Program-made: the position numbers and the translations under genes
The notes under the pieces: model-generated
The model's database searches: none
What the model was told of the DNA's origin: nothing
The model's input: only the letters and a program-made list of their open reading frames with translations
Assembly: GCA_900548505.1 (NCBI GenBank)
Contig: URKI01000046.1
Span: 1-17,335, forward strand
Direction of reading: 5' to 3'
Length of the DNA: 17,335 nucleotides
Origin: an uncultured Oscillibacter sp.
GTDB lineage: Bacteria > Bacillota > Clostridia > Oscillospirales > Oscillospiraceae
In this document: positions 7,303-13,822 of the stretch, piece by piece
Layout: each line of letters starts with the position of its first letter
How positions within the stretch are numbered: the stretch's first letter is position 1

Positions 7303-8740
7303 GATGGTCGCCTCCCTTGGTCTTACTCAGTAAAAGCTGGGTGCCGCTGCCGTCCTGAGGGATGGACATGGGGTCTTTCCCCAGCTCACGGGCCAGGATC
7401 TCCAGCACGCGGGGGCCGCAGAAGCCGCCCTGGCACCGGCCCATACCCGCACCTGCCCGGCGCTTGATGCCGTCGATGGAGCAGGGAGGAATGGGGGAGG
7501 GGATGGCAGCCACAATCTCGCCTTCCGTAATGGTCTCGCAGCGGCAGATGACCCGGCCGTACCGGGGGTCCTTGGCGACGATAGCCGCCTTTTCTTCCGG
7601 GGACAGCTTGCGGAAGCGCACCTGCTGCCGGTGTCCGTCCCAGGCTGCCTTTTCACGCAGCGCAAGGCCCATGGCTTCCAGCTGCTCCGCGGCATAATCG
7701 GCGATGGCGGGGGCGGCGGAGAGGCCGGGGGACTTGATGCCGGCAATATGGAGAAGACGGGGAGAGGAGGCAGCAGGACGGATGATGAAGTCCTCCTCGG
7801 AGGTAACGGCGCGGACGCCGGAGAAATTGCGGATGGACTGACGCAGGTCCACGGAGGGAACGCTCTTGCGGCTGGCGGCGGCCACCTCGTCCAGTCCGGT
7901 CTGGGTGGTGGCGCGGTCATCGCCGTCTGCAACCGGCTCGGCATTGGGGCCCACGATCAGGTTGCCGTGGACCGTGGGGGCAACGAGCACGCCCTTGCCG
8001 GCAGCGGTGGGGCACTGGAAGATGACTCTCTGCACCAGATTGCCGCTGGACTTGTCCAGCAGATAGTACTCGCCCCGGGAGGGACGGGATTCCCACTCGG
8101 CGTTGCCCACCATGGCGCTGATCTCATGGCCGTGGGTGCCGGTGCAGTTGGCGATGTAACGGGTCTCGTAGTCGCCGGAGACGGTATGCACCAGATAGTG
8201 GTCGCCCAGATCCTCAATGCCGGTGACGCCGCTGGAGCATTTGAGCTCCACGCCGTTGCGGACGGCGACCTCTGCCTCCGCGATGCAAAGACCCCAGGGG
8301 TCCACGATGGCGGCAGAGGGAGCGTACAGGGCGCCGCAGACGTTTTCTGCCAGGGCGGGCTCTAGCTCCCGGGCCTCGCTGCCGGAGAGAATACGAAGAT
8401 CCGGCACACCGTTTTTCACACCGTTTTCATAGAGGGCTTGCAGCCGGGGCAGCTCTTCTTCACTGAAAGCCAGGACCATAGAGCCGGTGCGCCGGTACTC
8501 CACATCCAGCTCCCGGCACAGCGCCTCCATGCGGGCGGAGCCTGCCACGTTGAGCCTGGCCATCAGGGTTCCCGGTTCTGGGTCGTAGCCTGCGTGAACG
8601 ATGGCGCTGTTGGCTTTGGTGGTGCCCATGGCCACGTCGTTTTCCCGCTCCAGAACCAGGACCTTTAGATCGAATTGGGAGAGCTTGTGGGCCAGGGAGG
8701 CGCCGATGACACCGCAACCAATGATGGTGATGTCAAACAT
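7292..8740 (-). CDS. GlpA-like FAD-dependent dehydrogenase with C-terminal BFD-type [2Fe-2S] domain
   Basis: A 482-residue DAO-family flavoprotein. The FAD-binding GxGxxG is at residues 8-13 (IIGCGVIGASLAHKLSQ), followed by VLVLEREN and the GTTKANSAIVHAGYDPEPGTL segment typical of GlpA and LhgO-type oxidases. The C-terminal about 90 residues form a BFD-like domain with C399-x-C401 and C436-x4-C441 (GRCQGGFC), which in this family binds a [2Fe-2S] cluster. Next to glpP and the other two subunits, the likely reaction is G3P to dihydroxyacetone phosphate. Sequence alone would also allow an L-2-hydroxyglutarate-type substrate. The start ATG follows AAGGAAG. It is the first gene of a leftward operon whose leader carries a conditional terminator. 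The next gene overlaps it by 11 bases. Confidence 0.88.
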   Translation of the reverse strand: MFDITIIGCGVIGASLAHKLSQFDLKVLVLERENDVAMGTTKANSAIVHAGYDPEPGTLMARLNVAGSARMEALCRELDVEYRRTGSMVLAFSEEELPRLQALYENGVKNGVPDLRILSGSEARELEPALAENVCGALYAPSAAIVDPWGLCIAEAEVAVRNGVELKCSSGVTGIEDLGDHYLVHTVSGDYETRYIANCTGTHGHEISAMVGNAEWESRPSRGEYYLLDKSSGNLVQRVIFQCPTAAGKGVLVAPTVHGNLIVGPNAEPVADGDDRATTQTGLDEVAAASRKSVPSVDLRQSIRNFSGVRAVTSEEDFIIRPAASSPRLLHIAGIKSPGLSAAPAIADYAAEQLEAMGLALREKAAWDGHRQQVRFRKLSPEEKAAIVAKDPRYGRVICRCETITEGEIVAAIPSPIPPCSIDGIKRRAGAGMGRCQGGFCGPRVLEILARELGKDPMSIPQDGSGTQLLLSKTKGGDHHEV

Positions 8741-8794
8741 ACAATCTTCCTTTCCCGTCCGGCCCCGGAGGGCGGGACGTTAAAAATAACAACT

Positions 8795-8868
8795 GAAAAA
8801 AGAAAAAAGCCAAAGCAACCAAGACCGCTTGCGCGGCCCGGTGTTGCTTTGACTCAAAACTCTCAGCA
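8795..8868 (-). terminator. Leader terminator of the dehydrogenase operon, probable GlpP-controlled RNA element (copy A)
   Basis: Read on the minus strand, the element starts with TGCTGAGAGTTTTGAGTCAAAG. It then folds a two-tier hairpin: GTCAAAGCAAC (8843-8853) pairs with GTTGCTTTGGC (8809-8819) with one G-U pair. Inside it GGCCGC pairs with GCGGTC (8833-8838 with 8823-8828) around a GCAA tetraloop. A run of six T (8803-8808) and a second T-run follow. It lies between a promoter and the first dehydrogenase gene, as a conditional terminator should, and the same element precedes the ABC operon. GlpP control is inferred from B. subtilis glpD. Confidence 0.75.
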
Positions 8869-8900
8869 GTATGCAGTTGTTCCAATAGATTCTATCGGGG

Positions 8901-8929
8901 AATATATCATAGCTGGAAGAAAAAAGCAA
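8901..8929 (-). promoter_or_regulatory. Promoter of the dehydrogenase operon
   Basis: On the minus strand TTGCTT (8924-8929) is followed after 17 bases by TATATT (8901-8906) with an extended -10 TG one base before it. Transcription would start near 8894 and run through the leader terminator at 8795-8868. The promoter lies in the short gap after glpP, so the dehydrogenase genes have their own start but could also receive readthrough from glpP. Confidence 0.65.
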
Positions 8930-8961
8930 GTGAAATTGTTCACGAATTTCAGACCCCGGAT

Positions 8962-9546
8962 TTATGCGAACCAGAGAGGCTCGCAGGTGGTGGAGACGGC
9001 CAGGGCTCCGGCGGACAGAGCGCCCATTACGTCCTGCTTGTCCACCAGAAGTCCGCTGGCAATGACGGGCTGATGCACCAGCTTCGTCAGCCGCTCAATG
9101 ACGCGGGGCATGGTGCCGGGCAGAATATCAATGATGTCCGCGTTGGAGCTTTGCCGGAGTACGCTGTCAAACGCCAGGGAATCCAGCAGGAAAAAGCGCT
9201 GGATGGTGATCAGGTCCAGCTCCTTGGCGCGGCGGATCAGATTTGGGCGGGTGGAGATGATCCCGTCGGCCTGGGTGGCCTGAGTCAGAAAATCCGCTGC
9301 GATATCTCTGGCGGCAAGACCGTCCACCAGGTCGGCGTGGACAAAGGCCAGCTTGCCGGATGCCTTGACCTGCTGTACCATATTGGTGACATTCAAAATG
9401 GTGCTGTTGAGGATAAACACGGCGGCGCACTCACACGTCAGCGCTTTTTCAAGACCGTCCTCACTCTTGACGGCTGCAATGACAGGGGAGTCCTGAAGGA
9501 GCTCAAAAAACGATTGGGGCTTCTTTTTTGCGCGGATCGGATTCAC
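8962..9546 (-). CDS. glpP: Glycerol-3-phosphate-responsive mRNA antiterminator GlpP
   Basis: A 194-residue GlpP family protein with a TIM-barrel-like fold. Clear family segments are SFFELLQDSPVIAAVK, FILNSTILN, FVHADLVDGL, DGIISTRPNLIRRAKELDLITIQRFFLLDS and ADIIDILPGTMPRVI, with PVIASGLLVDKQDVMGALSAGALAVSTT at the C-terminus, a phosphate-binding-like loop. In B. subtilis GlpP binds G3P and then prevents termination in glp leader mRNAs. The start is a GTG at 9546, eight bases after AGGAGGG; a TTG two codons upstream would be too close to that site, and longer extensions lack sense. Two matching leader terminators flank the gene, one upstream of each neighbouring operon. No strong terminator follows the stop codon other than leader element A. 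Confidence 0.92.
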   Translation of the reverse strand: MNPIRAKKKPQSFFELLQDSPVIAAVKSEDGLEKALTCECAAVFILNSTILNVTNMVQQVKASGKLAFVHADLVDGLAARDIAADFLTQATQADGIISTRPNLIRRAKELDLITIQRFFLLDSLAFDSVLRQSSNADIIDILPGTMPRVIERLTKLVHQPVIASGLLVDKQDVMGALSAGALAVSTTCEPLWFA

Positions 9547-9666
9547 AATCAATTCCCTCCTGATCAAATGAATTCCCTTTTTTGACCGCGGCGAGACCGT
9601 GCGGCTCTTTCGCACTGAAAAAGGCGAAAAGAGGGAATGCATGGGCCCTGCGTTGATTCGGCGCGT

Positions 9667-9696
9667 ATTATAACACACTCGCTTCCGGAAAAGCAA
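9667..9696 (-). promoter_or_regulatory. glpP promoter
   Basis: On the minus strand TTGCTT (9691-9696) and TATAAT (9667-9672) are separated by 18 bases, with a TG just upstream of the -10 box. The transcript would have an untranslated leader of about 110 bases. That leader contains an imperfect CTCTTTTCGC/GCGAAAGAG hairpin (about 9605-9636), but no copy of the GAGTCAAAG element. Confidence 0.65.
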
Positions 9697-9794
9697 GATG
9701 ACACGCCAATGGGGGCGCGTGGTTAAAATATCCAAATGAGATTTGGACGCTCTGTGCTATTTGTTCAATTTATCCACACCTGGTGAAAAAGCAC

Positions 9795-9823
9795 TTGTCA
9801 GGAAAGATGTGACATGTTATAAT
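9795..9823 (+). promoter_or_regulatory. Strong promoter of the ABC transporter/GDPD operon
   Basis: TTGTCA (9795-9800) and a consensus TATAAT (9818-9823) have optimal 17-base spacing and an extended -10 TG at 9815-9816. It is divergent from the glpP promoter about 120 bases away. The start near 9830 lies some 440 bases before the first gene, giving a long leader. Confidence 0.8.
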
Positions 9824-10016
9824 CCAAACTAACTTGTAGAGTCGATTTGCGCGGTTGATTGCAGTATTTCGCCGCATTGAATAAAAGGCGCTTTCCTGCT
9901 TCGGCTGTATCTGACTCACGATGGCGGGGCGCTTTCTGCGGAAAAGTCAGCAGAGTTGAAACAGGCCCCATTTTTTACATGTCTGCGCCGCAGGCATGTA
10001 GGAAAAATTTGATATG

Positions 10017-10086
10017 GTGCTTAGAGATTTTGAGTCAAAGTAACGAGAGCCGTTGTAAAAGCGGCTTGGTTGCTTTGACTTTTTTG
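10017..10086 (+). terminator. Leader terminator of the ABC/GDPD operon, probable GlpP-controlled RNA element (copy B)
   Basis: The element starts with TGCTTAGAGATTTTGAGTCAAAG, nearly the same as copy A on the other strand at 8795-8868. AGTCAAAGTAAC (10033-10044) pairs with GTTGCTTTGACT (10069-10080) with one wobble pair. An inner AGCCG/CGGCT stem (10048-10052 with 10062-10066) sits inside, and six T follow from 10080. Being 180 bases before the first gene, and after a strong promoter, it would block expression unless read through. Control by GlpP is inferred from the shared element and the position of glpP between the two copies. Confidence 0.75.
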
Positions 10087-10136
10087 TTCTGAGGAAATAC
10101 GGAAACAGCCGCAAAAAGACCTGACAGGCAAGAGCG

Positions 10137-10204
10137 TATTAAATCGGTGTGCCCTGTGCTCTCCACCCGGGGAGCGGCGGAAAGGGAAGAACACCGAGTT
10201 AATA
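10137..10204 (+). promoter_or_regulatory. Unassigned RNA stem-loop in the leader
   Basis: TATTAAATCGGTGT (10137-10150) pairs with ACACCGAGTTAATA (10191-10204) at 13 of 14 positions. The interior holds a second stem, GCTCTCC/GGGGAGC (10158-10164 with 10169-10175), and an unpaired purine-rich strand GCGGAAAGGGAAG. No U-tract follows, so it is not a terminator. It lies between leader terminator B and the substrate-binding protein gene. It could stabilise the mRNA or be a ligand or protein site; I could not assign it to a known class. Confidence 0.5.
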
Positions 10205-10267
10205 ACATCCCACGGCGCCCCATAGCGGCGGAGGCCGCAAATCATCAAAAAGGAGTTTTGAGAAGAG

Positions 10268-11788
10268 ATGAAGAGGTTATTTGCGTTACTTATGAGCACC
10301 GCCATGCTCATCACGGCGCTGTCCGGCTGCGGCAGCAAGCCCGAAGAGAGCAGCTCTGACGGCACCGGCTACAAAAAAGACCTGATCATCGGTACCGCCG
10401 CCGATATCAACAACCTGAACCTTCAGGAGCAGCAGGATGCTGCCAACAACATCATCCTGAAGCTGACCCATGAGACTCTGGTGCGCTTCACCAACGAAGG
10501 CACCTGCGTTCCCTGCCTGGCAGAGAGCTGGGAGTACATTGATGACAATCACCTGCAGTTCAACCTGGTGAAGAACGCACACTTCTCCGACGGCACGCCC
10601 CTCACCGCTGAGGACGTGAAGTTCACCTACGACATGGCCAAGGACTCCTATGTGTCCAGCGTCCTCAACGGCGTTGTGTCCACCGAGGTCGTGGACGATT
10701 ACACCGTGGTCCTGGAGCTGGAGAGCTATGACAACGAGATCCTGCCCTCCATCGCCTCTGTGCCCATCTCCATCCAGTCCAAGGCCGCCTATGAGTCCGG
10801 CATGGAGAACCCCTGGTACATCGGCTCCGGCCGCTACAAGTTCGACGAGTGGGTCGAGGGCGAGTACTGCCGCGTGGTCAAGGTGGACGACTACTGGGGT
10901 GAGGATCCCGGTACCGCCGAGATCATCGAGTTCCGTCCCTACCTGGAGGCTTCTTCCCGCGTGATCGCCCTGCAGAACGGCGAGATCGACGTGTGCATCG
11001 ATCCTCCCATCAACGAGCTGCAGTATCTGGAAGAGGACGAGAACATCACCGTGGAGCAGAAGACCGGCTCCCGTCTGTTCTACTTCGCCTTCAACGTGGA
11101 GAAGGCTCCCTGGGACAACCAGACCCTGCGTCAGGCTGTGGCCTGCGCCATCGACCGCGACGCCGTGCTGCAGGCTGCTGTGTACGGCAAGGGCACCCCG
11201 CAGACCACCATCCTCAACCGTGGCCTGTGGAGCTTCTATGATGACATGGAAGGCTTCGACTACGATGTGGAGCGCGCCAAGAGCCTGATGGCCGAGGCCG
11301 GCTATCCCAACGGCGGCATCTCCACCACGCTGCTGATCGCAAACTCTGCACCTTACACCAACATCGCCCAGGTCATCCAGGCCAACCTTAAGGAGATCGG
11401 CATTGAGGTCGAGATCCAGACCGTGGAGGACGCCACTCTGAAGACCATGTGCGCCAACGGCGAGCAGGAGCTGTTCCTGTGGCGCTGGAACGAGGACTCC
11501 AAGGTGGACTTCGTGTATCGTGACCTGTACTACACCGGCTCCGGCTCCAACTATCACCACTACTCCGATCCTCACGCGGACGAGCTGATCGACATCGTCA
11601 AGACCGAGCGGGATCAGGAAGCCCGTGAGGCGGCCAGCGTGGAGCTGCAGGAATACCTGGTCGAGGCTTGCCCCCAGGTGCCCCTGTACATTGCGGATCT
11701 GGTCATCGCCTATAACAAGAACCTGACCGGCACGCTGCTGTTCCCCGGCGGCAACCACGACTGGAGCCACGCCTATATCGCTCAGTAA
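10268..11788 (+). CDS. ABC transporter substrate-binding lipoprotein, peptide/nickel family (SBP_bac_5)
   Basis: A 506-residue lipoprotein. The signal peptide ends in a lipobox LSGC with the acylated cysteine at residue 21, followed by a polar linker. The mature part is a family 5 solute-binding protein: LIIGTAADINNLNLQEQ, PCLAESWEYIDDNHLQFNLVKNAHFSDGTPLTAEDVKFTYD, and RQAVACAIDRDAVLQAAVYGKGTPQ. Relatives bind oligopeptides, nickel chelates or other bulky ligands. Here the operon ends with a glycerophosphodiesterase and shares its leader element with G3P genes, so I infer a glycerophosphodiester ligand. The ATG has AGGAG twelve bases upstream, a rather long spacing. Codons end almost always in C or G, more strongly than in the neighbours, which suggests very high expression. 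Two GC hairpins follow the stop codon. Confidence 0.92.
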   Translation: MKRLFALLMSTAMLITALSGCGSKPEESSSDGTGYKKDLIIGTAADINNLNLQEQQDAANNIILKLTHETLVRFTNEGTCVPCLAESWEYIDDNHLQFNLVKNAHFSDGTPLTAEDVKFTYDMAKDSYVSSVLNGVVSTEVVDDYTVVLELESYDNEILPSIASVPISIQSKAAYESGMENPWYIGSGRYKFDEWVEGEYCRVVKVDDYWGEDPGTAEIIEFRPYLEASSRVIALQNGEIDVCIDPPINELQYLEEDENITVEQKTGSRLFYFAFNVEKAPWDNQTLRQAVACAIDRDAVLQAAVYGKGTPQTTILNRGLWSFYDDMEGFDYDVERAKSLMAEAGYPNGGISTTLLIANSAPYTNIAQVIQANLKEIGIEVEIQTVEDATLKTMCANGEQELFLWRWNEDSKVDFVYRDLYYTGSGSNYHHYSDPHADELIDIVKTERDQEAREAASVELQEYLVEACPQVPLYIADLVIAYNKNLTGTLLFPGGNHDWSHAYIAQ

Positions 11789-11802
11789 TCGGCATGGAAA
11801 CG

Positions 11803-11829
11803 GAGAGCGGGCCTTTCCGGCCCGCTCTC
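11803..11829 (+). promoter_or_regulatory. GC-rich intercistronic hairpin 1
   Basis: GAGAGCGGGCC (11803-11813) pairs perfectly with GGCCCGCTCTC (11819-11829) around a five-base loop. No T-tract follows, so it is not a classical terminator. Directly after a binding-protein gene such a stem commonly protects the upstream mRNA from 3' exonucleases and raises the ratio of binding protein to permease. Confidence 0.65.
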
Positions 11830-11861
11830 ACCACGATTGATTGTATGTATGAAATGGCAGA

Positions 11862-11884
11862 CCGCCCGCGTCCGGCGCGGGCGG
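11862..11884 (+). promoter_or_regulatory. GC-rich intercistronic hairpin 2
   Basis: CCGCCCGCG (11862-11870) pairs perfectly with CGCGGGCGG (11876-11884) around a five-base loop. No T-tract follows. It stands 33 bases after hairpin 1 in the roughly 200-base gap before the first permease gene; the rest of that gap shows no gene. Confidence 0.6.
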
Positions 11885-11987
11885 CTCCCATAAAAAGATG
11901 TGTTTGTGGGGGCGAAGCGGTACCGTACAGCGCCGCCGCGCCTGCGGAGATCGACTCCGAAAGAGAAACGGTATTGGAGTGTAGCAT

Positions 11988-12923
11988 ATGATACGATACA
12001 TAATTAAACGGCTCATCCTGATGATCCCGGCGATTCTGGCGACTTCTTTCATTATTTTTGTCGCCATGAACATGACCGGCGGCGATGTGGCGCGATCCCT
12101 GGCGCCGGAAAACGCAACGGAGGAGCAGCTTGAAGAGATCCGGGAGGAACTGGGCTTGAACGACCCGCTGCTGGTCCGCTATCTGAAATACATGGGCGGT
12201 ATGCTGCACGGTGATCTGGGCACTTCCTATGTGACAAAGAAGGACGTGTTCAAGACCTTTATGGAGCGCCTGCCGGCCACGATCCAGCTGGCGTGCTCTT
12301 CCGTCCTGATTGCGACCCTGGTGGCGCTGCCCCTGGGTATTTACACCGCCATCCACCAAAATACCTGGAAGGATACAGGCGGTATGATCTTTGCCCTGTT
12401 CGGCGTGTCCATGCCGAACTTCTGGCTAGGCTTGATGCTGATCATTATTTTCTCGCTCAAACTTGGAATATTCCCATCCGGAGGCAGGAATGGACTGATA
12501 TCACTGGTCTTGCCTGCCGTCACGGTCGGCCTGGGCTTCGCGGCGCTCATCACCCGCACCACCCGGTCGGCCATGCTGGATGTGATCCGGCAGGATTATA
12601 TGACCACGGCCCGGGCCAAAGGTGTGCCTGAGAAGAAGGTCATCTTCCACCATGGCCTGAAAAACGCGCTCATTCCCATCATCACGGCCATCGGCATGCA
12701 GTTTTCCAACGCGCTGACCGGTTCCGTGCTGGCGGAGACCGTGTTCTCCTGGCCCGGCGTGGGACGGCTGATCGTGGACTCCATCTCCAAGCGCGATACG
12801 CCCATGGTCACGGGCTCCATCATCATGTGCTGTATCCTGGTGTGTATCGTCAACGTGTTTATCGATTTGATCTATGCGTTCTTTGATCCCCGTATCAAGG
12901 CGCAGTATGTTCGGAAGGGGTGA
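11988..12923 (+). CDS. ABC transporter permease, DppB/OppB type
   Basis: A 311-residue inner-membrane permease. The N-terminus MIRYIIKRLILMIPAILATSFIIFVAMNMTGGD is the first helix typical of DppB/OppB. The cytoplasmic EAA loop is clear: RSAMLDVIRQDYMTTARAKGVPEKKVIFHHGLKNALIPIIT. The segment FSWPGVGRLIVDSISKRDTPMVTG is also characteristic. About six transmembrane segments are visible. GGAG lies about ten bases before the ATG. It would form the translocation pore with the second permease, whose start lies six bases after its stop codon. It belongs to the peptide/nickel transporter family, which differs from the sugar-type Ugp transporter known for glycerophosphodiesters. Confidence 0.93.
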   Translation: MIRYIIKRLILMIPAILATSFIIFVAMNMTGGDVARSLAPENATEEQLEEIREELGLNDPLLVRYLKYMGGMLHGDLGTSYVTKKDVFKTFMERLPATIQLACSSVLIATLVALPLGIYTAIHQNTWKDTGGMIFALFGVSMPNFWLGLMLIIIFSLKLGIFPSGGRNGLISLVLPAVTVGLGFAALITRTTRSAMLDVIRQDYMTTARAKGVPEKKVIFHHGLKNALIPIITAIGMQFSNALTGSVLAETVFSWPGVGRLIVDSISKRDTPMVTGSIIMCCILVCIVNVFIDLIYAFFDPRIKAQYVRKG

Positions 12924-12928
12924 GGACA

Positions 12929-13810
12929 ATGGCAAAAACGAAATCTGCAGAGACGATCAAAAGCCGCACGCTGGCACAGGAGACCTGGCGCCGGCTGCTG
13001 AAAAACAAGGGTGCCGTCATCGGCATGTCCTTCCTGATCCTGCTGGTGGTCGTGGCCATCGCGTCCGGCTTTATCTATGATTACGATACGGACATCGTCC
13101 AGATCAACATGGACCAGGCGCTGCAGCCGCCCTCCCTGGAGCATATCTTCGGTACGGACTCCCTGGGACGCAGCATGTTTGCCCGTGTCCTGTACGGTGC
13201 TCGTTACTCCTTGGTCATCGGCGTGGGCTCTGTGACCATCGGCTTGCTGGTGGGTGTGACGCTGGGCGCCATCGCCGGCTTCTACGGCGGACTGGTGGAT
13301 CAGATCATCATGCGCTGCGTGGACGTGTTCTACTCCATCCCCAACATCATGATCGCAGTGGTGGTCGTGTCTTTGCTTGGCACCAGCACCGTCAATCTGC
13401 TGATCGCTCTGAGCTTTACCTGCGCAACATCGTTCTGTCGTATCGCCCGGGCGGCCGTCATGACCATCCGGGACCAGGAGTATATCGAGTCGGCCTATGC
13501 CATGGGCCTGCCCACCTGGAAGATCATTCTCAAGCACATCATCCCCAACTGCCTCTCTCCCATCATCGTCCAGGTCACGCTGCTGATCGGCACCACGATC
13601 ATCGCCGCGTCCTCTCTTTCCTTCCTGGGTATCGGCGTGCCCTCCCCGGCACCGGAGTGGGGCGCCATGCTCTCCGAGGGCCGCCAGCATATCCGTGACG
13701 CCTCTTACATCTGCGTCATTCCCGGCCTCGCCATCATGGCCACGGTTCTGGCTCTGAACCTGCTGGGCGACGGACTGCGCGACGCTCTCGATCCGAAGAT
13801 GAAGAAATAA
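12929..13810 (+). CDS. ABC transporter permease, DppC/OppC type
   Basis: A 293-residue permease with the DppC/OppC plan: a cytoplasmic N-terminus, TWRRLLKNKGAVIGMSFLILLVVVAIASGFIYD as first helix, an extracytoplasmic loop with HIFGTDSLGRSMFARVLYGARYSL, then five further helices. The EAA loop is DQEYIESAYAMGLPTWKIILKHIIPNCLSPIIV, and SLSFLGIGVPSPAPEWGAMLSEG is family-typical. I chose the ATG at 12929 with GGGGTGAGG just before it. A GTG at 12920, overlapping the previous stop, would add three residues. It forms the pore with the DppB-type partner. Confidence 0.93.
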   Translation: MAKTKSAETIKSRTLAQETWRRLLKNKGAVIGMSFLILLVVVAIASGFIYDYDTDIVQINMDQALQPPSLEHIFGTDSLGRSMFARVLYGARYSLVIGVGSVTIGLLVGVTLGAIAGFYGGLVDQIIMRCVDVFYSIPNIMIAVVVVSLLGTSTVNLLIALSFTCATSFCRIARAAVMTIRDQEYIESAYAMGLPTWKIILKHIIPNCLSPIIVQVTLLIGTTIIAASSLSFLGIGVPSPAPEWGAMLSEGRQHIRDASYICVIPGLAIMATVLALNLLGDGLRDALDPKMKK

Positions 13811-13822
13811 GAGGTGGGAACC

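Larger units (their letters stand above)
9830..10267 (+). ncRNA. Long structured 5' leader of the ABC/GDPD operon
   Basis: About 440 bases without a credible gene between promoter and the substrate-binding protein. It contains a hairpin at 9977-9999 (ACATGTCTGC with GCAGGCATGT, loop GCC), the leader terminator at 10017-10086, and a long stem-loop at 10137-10204. It ends with GCGGC/GCCGC close to the ribosome binding site. A TTG-started open frame at 9859-10092 has no recognisable protein character and no good ribosome binding site. I do not recognise a known riboswitch family in it. Confidence 0.55.

Noticed and set aside
9885..9940. cre-like sequences (AAAAGGCGCTTTCC and GGCGCTTTC) that might bind CcpA
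   Set aside because: They resemble the cre core only in part and miss the flanking TG and CA symmetry. As a direct repeat they are noted under the leader finding, but a CcpA site is not supported.
9859..10092. A 77-codon TTG-started open frame in the leader of the ABC operon
   Set aside because: It has no clear ribosome binding site or protein-like composition, and it ends in the terminator hairpin. The structured-leader reading explains the region better.
10137..10204. Assignment of the leader stem-loop to a known riboswitch
   Set aside because: I compared it by eye with the cores of TPP, SAM, cobalamin, glycine, lysine, guanidine, fluoride and ZTP riboswitches and saw no convincing match, so I left it unassigned.
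10286..11770. A 494-codon open frame antisense to the substrate-binding protein
   Set aside because: A shadow of the strongly biased codons of the binding-protein gene, with no recognisable domain and no plausible ribosome binding site. The same applies to long antisense frames at 4241-5665, 6037-7467 and 7631-8365.
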